From Alphaproteobacteria bacterium (GTDB lineage: Bacteria > Myxococcota_A > UBA796 > CAJQPC01): 64,000 bases of DNA. The DNA lies in the NCBI GenBank assembly GCA_020632795.1, contig JACKEV010000012.1, positions 124,001 to 188,000 of the forward strand. Reading direction: 5' to 3'. Positions 8,158 through 16,516 of the stretch are shown here, in pieces (the stretch's first letter is position 1; every line of letters starts with the position of its first letter). Both the position numbers and the translations under genes were made by a program. The notes below the pieces were generated by a model. That model was not told the origin of the DNA and ran no database searches. It worked only from the letters and a program-made list of their open reading frames with translations.

Positions 8158-11100
8158 GGGCCCCCCTGAACTCCGGGTCCCGGGCCCGCAGGGGCAGGTC
8201 CAGACCGGGGTGCTGGTGGCGCAGCCGGGCCATGAGCCCCACCGCCCAGGCGCGCTCGCCGATGGCCGTCGACATCGACACGTCGGACAGCAGCTCGGCG
8301 ATGAGGGCCGCGGCGTCGGCGTCCTGGAGGGCCTCGGCCTCAAGGAAGCGCTGGACGCGGGCTCGCGGAAGGCGGGCCTTGTTGACCTGACCGAACACGA
8401 CCCGGAAGAAGGGCATGAGCTGGCGGAGCTGGTCGAGGTCGCCCGAGGCGTTGTCCAGGTAGTGGGTGGCGAAGAGCTGCACGTTCACCGCCGGGTGCTG
8501 GCTCAGGCGCCGCAGGTAGAGGCGGCCGTGCTCGGTGTCGGCGGCGCGCAGGATCATCTCCCGACCGAAGGTCTGCACGGCGGGCTTCACGCTGTCGCAG
8601 ATGGCGATGAGGTGCTCGGGGGCGAGCTGGAGGTCGTCGAAGCGGTCGCGGAACAGCCCGAAGGCGTGGGCCTGGGCGTCGGGCCAGCCGGCCTCCAGGG
8701 CGCGCAGGGCGTCCTCGGGCTCGGCGCGCAGCCGATCGACGGAGCGGTCCAGGAAGCCCTGGCCGGCCCGGCGCACCGCCAGCACGTCGTGGTCGGCCAG
8801 GGTGACGAGCTGGCGGACGCTGAGGTCGGCGGGGTTGAGCTGCACCGCCATGCGCTGGCCGGCCAGCTCGTGGGCCACCGTGGAGGGGGAGTCCAGCAGC
8901 CGGAAGAGGGCCTGGCTGTCGAGCCGAGGCAGCGCATCGGCCAGCGGGCCCCGCAGCAGGTCGACGAGGTCGGCGTGCAGGCCCTCGGCGGGCTCGGCCT
9001 GGCCGAGGATCCCGATGAGCGCGGAGACCATCGAGTCCGCGAAGGCCGGCCGGCCCAGGGCGAGCCGCTGGATGAGCGGGCGGGCCTGGGCGCGCAGGTC
9101 GGGGTGGGGGTTGGCGGCCAGGTGGACCAGCACCGCGTAGCGATCGAGCAGGACATGGTCGGGCAGCCGCCCGAAGCAGGCCATCCCGATGGCCCGCACC
9201 GGGGCGTGGGGCGAGGTCATCCAGGCGGCGAGCAGGGTGTCCGGCAGGTCGGCGCGGTCGGAGAGGGCGCGGGCGGCCAGCTCCTGGGTGAGGGGGTGGT
9301 CCCCCTCGGCCAGCCGGAACAGCAGCGCGTCGTCGAGCCGGGAGAGCGCGCGGGCGAGGGCGCCCTCCAGCAGGCTGCAGGCGCTGCGCCCCCGGGTGAG
9401 GGCGTCGGCGTCGTCGGCGGGCAGGGCGGCGATGGCGTCAACGATGGCCAGGGCGACGGCCTTGGCGCGGTCGTCCGGGAGGAAGGCGTCGGCGAACAGC
9501 CCCGGCCCCAGGGCGCGGGTGTCGGCCTGTACGGACAGGGCGACGGCGACGGCGACGGCGGGCTCGGCGAGCAGCCGCCGGGGGTCGGCCCGCAGCCAGC
9601 CCTGGGCGGCGCGGCGGGCGCGGTCATGGGCGCAGCCCAGCAGGGTGACCACCAGCTCGATGTCCGGGTTGGACGGGTCGAAGCGCTCGACCGCGATGTC
9701 GGCGGCCAGCGCGGCGGTGTCCGGGTAGGGGCTGTCCAGCAGGCGCTTGAGGGAGGCGTTGGTGAGGTGGACCCAGCCGCCGGGGTTCGCCCGGAGCGCG
9801 CGGGCGGCGAAGCCGTGGACCGGGGCGCAGCGGCTCTGCTCCAGGAGCTGCACCAGCGCGGCGGGGGCGGCGTCCCACAGCGCGGGGAAGGCCTCCTCGC
9901 GCGCGGTGGGGGTGGGGTCCGTGGGGGCGTGGCCCGGCTTCATCGCCCAGACGAAGCTGCGCTCCGAGACCTCGAAGCGGGCGCTGTTGACGAAGAGGAT
10001 GTGGTTGAACGCCCAGAACGAGGTGAAGCGGTCGTAGGTGAGGGCCTCGTTCTGGCGGGTGGCCCAGTTCCACCGGTAGCGCGTCCGCGGATCCCGCCCG
10101 TCGTCGTCGGAGAACGCCAGGAGCATGGCCGCCGCCATCGGGGCGTAGCTCTCCAGGCCCAGCTCTCCCCGCCACCGCAGGGAGCGCCAGCTCCGCCGCC
10201 GCAGGTAGCGCTTCGTGCCGGCCGAGAAGGCGATGCGGGCGTCGGGGCGGGACAGCTCCTTCTGGGGCTCGATGCGGCCGATGCCCTGGACATGGGCGTA
10301 GCGCCACCATCGGCTGCCGGAGAACATGGGCCGGCTGGTCTCGAAGCGCCGGGTGAGCGCGGCGAAGACCGGGCCGTCGTCGCGCAGCTCGGCCAGTTTG
10401 AAGATGTGGCGCAGCGGCTTGAAGAATGGGGGCGCCAGCGGGAGCTCGGCCAGCAGCGTCACCAGGACCGGGCGCACCGCCGGGGTGTCCAGGCTGTAGA
10501 GCAGCTCCAGCGCGGCGGCGTCGGTGGGGTCCGGATCTGCCAGGAAGACCCGCAGCACCCGGTTGAAGGCGGCGGGGTCGTCGCGGCTGGCGGTGGGGGC
10601 CAGGGCGGCGGGCAGGCGCCCGAGCAGGCGGGCGATCCAGCGCTCGGGCTCCAGGGTGCGCAGGCCCTCCTCGGCGTAGCGGCGGGCCGGGCCCGAGGCC
10701 TTGGCGTCGTCCCGGATCCGGGTGAGCGCGGCGCGCAGCGCGTCGCGGTGGGGGCCCGGATCCGGCGCGCACCGGGCGAGCGCCCAGGCGATCGAGGTGA
10801 GCAGGGTGGGATCGGCCCCGGCGATGAGCCCGTCGAGGGGGGGGATGGCGTCGACCAGGCGCAGCTCGCCGGCGCGCCAGGCGATCCGGGAGAGGGGCCA
10901 GCGCCGGGACACCCGGGAGGGGTCGCGCAGGTAGGCGAGGATGGCCCGGGCCTGGGGCGAGAGCCGACCGGCGGACGCGGGCGCAGGAGGGGGCGGCGGC
11001 GGGCTGGCCCCGACCCGGCCGACCTCCACGTAGCCCTTGACCGTCTTGGACTGCACCAGCTTGTCGAAGATGCCCTGGGCCTCGGCCTGGGCCACCGGGA

Positions 11101-11257
11101 GGACCGTCTTGGAGCCGTCCCGCAGCGCAGCGCCCCGCCGCCCGTAGCGGAAGTTCACGACGCAGCGGTCCGGGGACAGCTCCACGAGGTCGACCTCGTA
11201 GACCTTGTCGGAGCGCCCGTCGGTGAGCTGGAGCCGGATCTGGCGGAGGAGCTTCAT
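8147..11257 (-). CDS. WGR-domain and HEAT/ARM-repeat protein of the retron operon
   Basis: A 1036-residue protein. Residues about 1-80 look like a WGR domain (VYEVDLVELSPDRCVVNFRYGRRG, then a Lys/Val-rich end), a nucleic-acid-associated fold seen in PARPs and MolR-like proteins. The rest is a long array of alpha-helical HEAT/ARM-like repeats (for example LVTLLAELPLAPPF and VRAIGMACFGRLPDHVLLDRY). No enzyme motif is visible. It is the first gene of the three-gene operon and overlaps the SWIM gene by 11 bp, so coupled translation is likely. It corresponds to the ARM component of the retron set I recall as type XIII. No Shine-Dalgarno is obvious before the ATG. Confidence 0.85.
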   Translation of the reverse strand: MKLLRQIRLQLTDGRSDKVYEVDLVELSPDRCVVNFRYGRRGAALRDGSKTVLPVAQAEAQGIFDKLVQSKTVKGYVEVGRVGASPPPPPPAPASAGRLSPQARAILAYLRDPSRVSRRWPLSRIAWRAGELRLVDAIPPLDGLIAGADPTLLTSIAWALARCAPDPGPHRDALRAALTRIRDDAKASGPARRYAEEGLRTLEPERWIARLLGRLPAALAPTASRDDPAAFNRVLRVFLADPDPTDAAALELLYSLDTPAVRPVLVTLLAELPLAPPFFKPLRHIFKLAELRDDGPVFAALTRRFETSRPMFSGSRWWRYAHVQGIGRIEPQKELSRPDARIAFSAGTKRYLRRRSWRSLRWRGELGLESYAPMAAAMLLAFSDDDGRDPRTRYRWNWATRQNEALTYDRFTSFWAFNHILFVNSARFEVSERSFVWAMKPGHAPTDPTPTAREEAFPALWDAAPAALVQLLEQSRCAPVHGFAARALRANPGGWVHLTNASLKRLLDSPYPDTAALAADIAVERFDPSNPDIELVVTLLGCAHDRARRAAQGWLRADPRRLLAEPAVAVAVALSVQADTRALGPGLFADAFLPDDRAKAVALAIVDAIAALPADDADALTRGRSACSLLEGALARALSRLDDALLFRLAEGDHPLTQELAARALSDRADLPDTLLAAWMTSPHAPVRAIGMACFGRLPDHVLLDRYAVLVHLAANPHPDLRAQARPLIQRLALGRPAFADSMVSALIGILGQAEPAEGLHADLVDLLRGPLADALPRLDSQALFRLLDSPSTVAHELAGQRMAVQLNPADLSVRQLVTLADHDVLAVRRAGQGFLDRSVDRLRAEPEDALRALEAGWPDAQAHAFGLFRDRFDDLQLAPEHLIAICDSVKPAVQTFGREMILRAADTEHGRLYLRRLSQHPAVNVQLFATHYLDNASGDLDQLRQLMPFFRVVFGQVNKARLPRARVQRFLEAEALQDADAAALIAELLSDVSMSTAIGERAWAVGLMARLRHQHPGLDLPLRARDPEFRGARAL

Positions 11258-11288
11258 GAAGAACGGAGGATTCCCAAAGGGTCTCCAG

Positions 11289-11318
11289 GCTGTACCCCGT
11301 GGGGTGCTGCCCGGTCAA
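11289..11318 (-). promoter_or_regulatory. Candidate promoter of the retron operon
   Basis: On the minus strand TTGACC (11313-11318) and TACAGC (11289-11294) are separated by 18 bp. This would start RNA about 25 bp before the ATG at 11257. It is the only sigma-70-like pair seen in the 82-bp gap after the histidine kinase gene. Match to the -10 consensus is weak. Confidence 0.4.
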
Positions 11319-11339
11319 GGGCCGTCCGGCCGGGCCCGG

Positions 11340-13118
11340 TCAGGAAATGTCCGGGGGGCGCGACGGCAGCTCGACGGTGGCGCGGCAGCCCCCCTCCGGG
11401 CGCGTGGAGAGGGTGAGCCGGCCGCCCATCCGCGCGGTGATCTCGTGCGCTACATAGAGGCCCAGCCCCAGGGAGGGCTCGCCGCCGGTGGGGCGCGGGC
11501 TCAGCCGCTCGAACCTTCGGAACGCGCGGGCGCGCTCCGCGTCGGGGATCCCGGGCCCCCCGTCCTCCACGAGGAGCAGGATCCGGTCCCCGTCGGGCCG
11601 GAGGGTGAGGGAGATGGCGGCCCGCCGGGGGGAGAACTTGATGGCGTTGGAGAGCAGGTTCTCCAGCACCCGCTTGAGGGCGCCGGGGTCCGCGAACGCC
11701 GGGCAAGGGGTCTCGTCCAGGGGGGTGAGGCGGAGGCCCTTTCCCTCGGCCAGCGGGCGGACGTTGTCCAGGGCCCGCCACGCGACGGTGGTGGCGTCCA
11801 GAGGCTCGGCGTTCAGCTCCAGCTCGGCGCCCTCCAGTCGGCAGGCGTCGAGCAGGTTGTCGAGCTGGAGGGTCATGTGGACCGCGCTGCGCATGAGGAT
11901 GCCGCTGTGGCGGGCGAGGGCCTCGGGCCCCGGTCCCAGCTCGAGGGCCTGGGCGACCAGGTGGACGGTGGCCAGCCGGGAGCGCAGGTCGTGGGACGCC
12001 AGGGACACCAGCGCGCGCTGGGCCTGGCGCAGCGCCTCCAGCGCGTCGTTGGCCTCCTGGAGCCGGGTCCGCTCGGCGGTGAGGCGGCGGTTCCGCTCCT
12101 CGAGCTGGGTGACCTCGTGCATCACCCGCAGGCCCGCGAGCCGGGCGTCGCGGCGCCGCGTCTCCCAGGCCCGCTCCAGCGCGTCGCACAGGCGCAGGTG
12201 CTGGAGCGCCTCGCGGTGCTGTCCGGTGGCCTCCAGCAGCTCGGAGAGCAGGCGGTGCCCGGCGCGGGTCCACTCGTCGCTGGCGAAGCGCACGGCCTGC
12301 CGCAGGCCGTCCCGAGCGGACTGCAGCGCGCCGTTCAGATCCCCACGATCCCGCTGGATGCGGGCCCGCAGCAGCCGGGCCTCGGCCATCAGCGCCGCGT
12401 GGGGGCCCTCCTCCGTGCGCGAGACCGCTGTCGCGGCGTGCTGGAGGGCCTCGTCGCTGGCCGGGTCGCTCAAGCGCGCGCGCTCCAGGTGGACGTAGAT
12501 CATCGTGACGTGCTCGCCGGCCAGGGCGGCGATGGCCTCACAGCGGTCGAGCTGCGCGAGGGCCTCGTCGCTTCGACCCAGCGCGCGCAGGCTGATGGCC
12601 GCGTTGTGGTGGTGGCGGCTCTGGGCGTCCTCCAGCCCGGCCCGGGACAGGACCCCGATGGCCTCGCGGTAGCACTCCAGGGCCCGCTCCTCGTCCCCCA
12701 GCCGAGACCAGGCGACCCCGGCGTTGCCCCAGCTCCGGGCGATCGCGCGGGCGTCGCCCAGCTCCTCAGCCAGGGCGCGGCTGCGGGTGAGCCAGCGGAG
12801 GGACTGCTCCTGGAGCCCCAGCTCGTCGGTGAGCCCGCCGAGCACGTTGGTCAGGCGGCTCTCCAGGACGGGGTCGCCGAAGTGGGTGACGTCGGGCAGC
12901 AGGGTCAGGCCGGAGCTGAGGGCCTGGGTGGTGTTGCCCTGCGCGGCGTCGGCGATGACGGCCAGCAGCTTCGCCCGCAGCCGCAGCGCCCGCCGGGCCT
13001 CGTCGTCGTCCAGGTCCGCCTCGACGGCGAGAGCGAGGTCCCGGACGCGGCTCGGGTCGGTGTAGATCCACGCCTCGGCCTCGTCCAGGGTTCGTTCCGG
13101 GGCGTGGTCGTGCTTCAT
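11340..13118 (-). CDS. TPR-containing sensor histidine kinase
   Basis: A 592-residue soluble kinase with no membrane segment. Residues about 10-320 form TPR-like helical repeats (GNAGVAWSRLGDEERALECYREAIG is typical) and about 335-372 form a coiled coil. A HisKA domain follows with the phospho-acceptor His376 in LASHDLRSRL, and then a HATPase domain with the N box LLSNAIKFS, VEDGGPGIP and LGLGLYVA. The ATG at 13118 is chosen because GGAGGAG lies about 8 bp upstream; a longer frame to 13289 lacks support. No response regulator gene is adjacent. The ligand or partner of the TPR part is unknown. It is divergent from the Ser/Thr kinase at 13360. Confidence 0.9.
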   Translation of the reverse strand: MKHDHAPERTLDEAEAWIYTDPSRVRDLALAVEADLDDDEARRALRLRAKLLAVIADAAQGNTTQALSSGLTLLPDVTHFGDPVLESRLTNVLGGLTDELGLQEQSLRWLTRSRALAEELGDARAIARSWGNAGVAWSRLGDEERALECYREAIGVLSRAGLEDAQSRHHHNAAISLRALGRSDEALAQLDRCEAIAALAGEHVTMIYVHLERARLSDPASDEALQHAATAVSRTEEGPHAALMAEARLLRARIQRDRGDLNGALQSARDGLRQAVRFASDEWTRAGHRLLSELLEATGQHREALQHLRLCDALERAWETRRRDARLAGLRVMHEVTQLEERNRRLTAERTRLQEANDALEALRQAQRALVSLASHDLRSRLATVHLVAQALELGPGPEALARHSGILMRSAVHMTLQLDNLLDACRLEGAELELNAEPLDATTVAWRALDNVRPLAEGKGLRLTPLDETPCPAFADPGALKRVLENLLSNAIKFSPRRAAISLTLRPDGDRILLLVEDGGPGIPDAERARAFRRFERLSPRPTGGEPSLGLGLYVAHEITARMGGRLTLSTRPEGGCRATVELPSRPPDIS

Positions 13119-13359
13119 CGGACCAGCTCCTCCCGAGGCGGGGGACGACCGTGGCGCGGCGTCTGGAGCGGACCCGCGACATCGCCTCATCATAATTATC
13201 CCGGCAGAACGAACGCAAGATCGGAGTCGGCGCGGGCGGACGCCGGGGACCGGGCACAGGGCGCCCCGGCTGCTCGGGCCATGCCTCACGTCATACGCGC
13301 GCCTCGCGGCGAAGGCTCCAGCCGGGTAAGATCCTCCTGAGGCGTAGCAGGGAGAACGG

Positions 13360-14973
13360 GTGCCAGGGGCTCCATCACCGACATTGTGTGACGGTCGCTA
13401 CAAGCTCCGGCAGGCGCTGGGCGAAGGCGGGATGGCGACGGTGTACCGCGCCTACGACACGCGTCTGGACGTGTGGCGCGCGGTCAAGGTGCTCTCCCCG
13501 GCCATGTCGATGTCCACCCCCATGCGGCACCGCTTCGAGGCGGAGGCCCGCATGATGGCCCAGCTCCGTCACCCGGCGGTGGTCACCGTCTTCGACGTCG
13601 AGCGCGACCAGGGCCAGGCGTTCATCGTCATGGAGCTGATGGACGGCGGCACCCTGGAGGAGATCCTCGCGGATCGGGGCGGGCTCCCGGTGGGGCAGGC
13701 TCTGTGGGTGATCGACCGGGTGCTCGACGGGCTGGCTGCGGCGCACGCGCAGGGCGTGGTCCACCGGGACATCAAGCCTGAGAACATCCTGCTCAACGCG
13801 GCGGGGCAGCCCAAGCTCTCCGACTTCGGCATCGCCCGGATCCAGGACGACAACCACCGCCTCACCCGCACCGGCTCGGTGCTGGGGACCTGGGCGTACA
13901 TGGCCCCCGAGCAGCGCACCAACGCCAAGGGGGTCGACGCCCGGTCCGACCTGTACAGCGTCGCGGCCACGCTGTTCGCGATCGTCAGCGGCAAGGAGCC
14001 CTTCGACCTCTACACCACCGAGCTGCACGAGGAGATGTTCGCGGGCGTGCCGGACATGGTGCGGGACTTCATCAGCCAGGGCGCCCGCTACAAGCCCGAG
14101 GATCGCTTCGCCGACGCCGCCGCCATGAAGACCGCGCTGCGCGCCGTCGCCGAGCACTTCCCGATGGAGCCGCTGCCGCCGATGCAGCCGCGCCTTCCGC
14201 CGGAGGACGCCCCCGACGAGCCGACCGTCGAGATCAGCATGGCCCGGGGCAGCTCCACGCAGGATCTGCCGCCCTCCGGCGAACGCTCCCGCAGCCACCC
14301 CACCCTCAACATCGACGACTCCAGCCCGACCGGGTTCACCGCGGCGATCGAGCCGCCGGTGGGCGAGGAGAAGAAGGGCGGGCTGCTGGTCTTCCTCATG
14401 GCCGGCATGGTGGGCGCGGTCGCGGGCGCCGGCTGGTGGGCGATGAGCCGCCCCGACCCCGCCCCGGTGTCCCAGGTCACCCAGGTGGTGCGGCTCATCG
14501 CCCCGCCCCGGGCCGGGGAGGATCCCGCGGTGGAGCCCGCCAGCGAGGACACCGGGCAGGAGACGGCCCCTGTGGCGGACCCCGGTCAGCCGACCCCCGC
14601 CGACCCCACGCGGACCCCGGACGAGGCGCCGACCGAGACGCCGGAGGCGCCGAGCAAGTCGCCCTGGGGCACGCTGGGCGAGGGCGCGGCCCCCCCCGCG
14701 GGCTCGTCGGTGCGGGGGACCAGCACACCGACGGACGCCCGGGTCCTCGACCTGGAGAGCTGGCCGCCCGCCGACGTCTACATCAACAAGGTCAAGGTGG
14801 GCCGCACGCCCCTGCGCACCCAGGTCGACACCATGCTGGTCCGCCTGAGCCTGCGCACCGACGACGGCAAGGAGCGCTCGACCACCGGCACGGTGGCCAA
14901 GGGCGAGGTGTGGCGGTACTGCTGGAACTTCGACCGCAGCGCCGAGTGCGGCGCTACCAGACCCCCAGACTGA
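13360..14973 (+). CDS. Membrane Ser/Thr protein kinase with PEGA-like C-terminus
   Basis: Phosphorylates proteins on Ser/Thr at the inner membrane (family inference). The kinase domain spans about residues 14-280 with the GEGGMATVY loop (21-29), Lys43, HRDIKPEN (Asp137), DFG (155-157) and GTWAYMAPEQ. A Pro/Asp/Glu-rich linker, one membrane helix (about 343-362) and a long acidic Pro/Thr-rich periplasmic linker follow. The end (WPPADVYINKVKVGRTPL) resembles a PEGA domain. The start is a GTG preceded by GGAGA at 6 bp. Its last 20 bp overlap the convergent beta-barrel gene. Confidence 0.92.
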   Translation: MPGAPSPTLCDGRYKLRQALGEGGMATVYRAYDTRLDVWRAVKVLSPAMSMSTPMRHRFEAEARMMAQLRHPAVVTVFDVERDQGQAFIVMELMDGGTLEEILADRGGLPVGQALWVIDRVLDGLAAAHAQGVVHRDIKPENILLNAAGQPKLSDFGIARIQDDNHRLTRTGSVLGTWAYMAPEQRTNAKGVDARSDLYSVAATLFAIVSGKEPFDLYTTELHEEMFAGVPDMVRDFISQGARYKPEDRFADAAAMKTALRAVAEHFPMEPLPPMQPRLPPEDAPDEPTVEISMARGSSTQDLPPSGERSRSHPTLNIDDSSPTGFTAAIEPPVGEEKKGGLLVFLMAGMVGAVAGAGWWAMSRPDPAPVSQVTQVVRLIAPPRAGEDPAVEPASEDTGQETAPVADPGQPTPADPTRTPDEAPTETPEAPSKSPWGTLGEGAAPPAGSSVRGTSTPTDARVLDLESWPPADVYINKVKVGRTPLRTQVDTMLVRLSLRTDDGKERSTTGTVAKGEVWRYCWNFDRSAECGATRPPD

Positions 14974-16096
14974 GCGCCACGCGCTGGTAGCCCCGGGCCC
15001 CGTCGAGCGCCCCGCTCAACCGGAAGCCGCGCAGGCCCGGGAATCCCCACTCCGCCCCCAGGGTGCCGTGCAGCCGTCCTGGCTGGAAGCGCGCGGGCTC
15101 CCAGTAGGCGCCGCCCCGCAGGCGCAGGCGGTCTTCGAGCACCTCGCCCTCCACGCCGCCGCGGGCGCCGAGGGTCAGGCCGGCCTCGGCGGCGGCGAAG
15201 TCCGGGTCGGTCCAGGCCTCGTCGAGCAGATCCTCCACCGGGATGGCGTCCAGGGAGCGCCCGGTGAGCACCAGATCCGCGGCGAACAGCACGACGCGGC
15301 CGCTCGGGGTGTGGGCCGGCTCGCGCTCGCCGTAGGTGGGCTTGCGGTTGTACGGGCGCGCGCCCAGGCGCAGGCTCCCCCCTGCGGCCAGCTCGAGCGG
15401 CAGGCGCGCGCCGTCCAGCGGGACCCCGGCCAGCGGGGTGTGGGCCTCGGCGCGCATCGGCGGCCGCATCGAGGCGCCCACCCGGAACGGGGTGTTCGGG
15501 GGTGACCACAGGGCCCCCACCTCCACCCCCAGCCCGCTGGCCGAGAGGGCGAGGTCCTCCCGCCCCAGCCAGGTGGGGTCCCCGACGGTGATCCGGGCGG
15601 TCTGCACGAGCAGCGCCGCCCCCACGGTGAGGCCGGCGTCGGCCGTGGTCCAGGCCGCCCCCGCACCCACGAGGGCCTGGGTCAATGAGGCGTCCACCTG
15701 CGCCCCGTCGTCTCCCGACCAGGACGCGGCGTAGCCGTGGCCGTAGGCGTAGGCGCCGGCCCCGAACCCCCGGTAGCGCAGCGTCCCGGACGGGTGCAGC
15801 AGCAGGATGGGGTCGGTGTCCTCGCGCTGGCGGTCCAGCACCCGGTCCACCAGCGGGAGCGCGAGGATGGCGAACATGCCGTCCGCGTCCCAGGGGCGAT
15901 CCAGGGCGTTCTCCCGGCGACGCGCGGCGGCGGCGGGGTTGGCCATCATCGCGGCGGCGCCGTTGGCGACCCCGGTCACAGCGCCGCCCATGCCCAGGGT
16001 CCGGGCGTTGGCGAGCGACGCGCCGTTGAAGAACTCGACCGTGTACCGATCGCCGTCGGCGGCGAGGGCGAGGGTCGACAGCAGACCGAGCCACAT
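14954..16096 (-). CDS. Predicted outer-membrane beta-barrel protein
   Basis: A 380-residue protein with a very short signal peptide (MWLGLLSTLALA). The early block LGMGGAVTGVANGAAAMMANPA resembles the N-terminal motif of OmpP1/FadL- and PorV-like barrels, where gapped glycines precede an NPA turn. The rest is made of amphipathic strands rich in Gly, Ala, Trp and Tyr and ends with VALSLGVW, a terminal aromatic typical of outer-membrane barrels. The cargo is unknown. It overlaps the 3' end of the Ser/Thr kinase gene by 20 bp. Confidence 0.72.
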   Translation of the reverse strand: MWLGLLSTLALAADGDRYTVEFFNGASLANARTLGMGGAVTGVANGAAAMMANPAAAARRRENALDRPWDADGMFAILALPLVDRVLDRQREDTDPILLLHPSGTLRYRGFGAGAYAYGHGYAASWSGDDGAQVDASLTQALVGAGAAWTTADAGLTVGAALLVQTARITVGDPTWLGREDLALSASGLGVEVGALWSPPNTPFRVGASMRPPMRAEAHTPLAGVPLDGARLPLELAAGGSLRLGARPYNRKPTYGEREPAHTPSGRVVLFAADLVLTGRSLDAIPVEDLLDEAWTDPDFAAAEAGLTLGARGGVEGEVLEDRLRLRGGAYWEPARFQPGRLHGTLGAEWGFPGLRGFRLSGALDGARGYQRVALSLGVW

Positions 16097-16168
16097 GCCC
16101 CGATCCTATCCCGCCGCCCGGTCAGAGACCGGTTACATGCCCGCCCCGGACCTCCAGGAGCACCCCCG

Positions 16169-16516
16169 ATGACCTTGACCCTCTACGGCATCCCGACCTG
16201 CGGCACCGTGCGCAAAGCCCGAAGCTGGCTGGACGAGCGCGGCGTCACCTACGACTGGGTGGACTTCCGCCAGACCCCGCCCGAGCCGGCGCGCGTGGCC
16301 CGCTGGGTCGAGGCGCTGGGCGCGAAGGCGCTGCGCAACACCAGCGGCGGGTCCTACCGCGCCCTGGGCCCCGAGAAGCAGGGCTGGTCCGAGAGCCAGT
16401 GGACATCGGCCTTTCAGCAGGACGCGATGCTGATCAAGCGCCCCGTGCTGGAGATCGACGGCGCCCCCGCCTCGGTGGGCTTCAAGCCCGAGGCGTTCGC
16501 CGACCTCGTCGGCTGA
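16169..16516 (+). CDS. ArsC/Spx/YffB-family thioredoxin-fold protein
   Basis: A 115-residue protein with the family start LTLYGIPTCGTVRKARSWLD (Cys11) and the later KRPVLEIDG block, which fits the arsenate-reductase-like superfamily. The single Cys with the CGTVRKA context is closest to the YffB/ArsC-related subgroup rather than Spx, which has CxxC. A reductase function is possible, but arsenate is not implied by context because no ars genes are near. AGGAG lies 8 bp before the ATG. The 3' end overlaps the convergent secreted protein gene by 35 bp. Confidence 0.85.
   Translation: MTLTLYGIPTCGTVRKARSWLDERGVTYDWVDFRQTPPEPARVARWVEALGAKALRNTSGGSYRALGPEKQGWSESQWTSAFQQDAMLIKRPVLEIDGAPASVGFKPEAFADLVG

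Noticed and set aside
8210..11416. 1068-codon plus-strand frame over the HEAT-repeat gene
   Set aside because: Low-complexity Gly/Val/Ala/Arg shadow without family features.
13119..13289. N-terminal extension of the histidine kinase
   Set aside because: Arg/Ser/Pro-rich, no similarity, while ATG 13118 has a strong Shine-Dalgarno.
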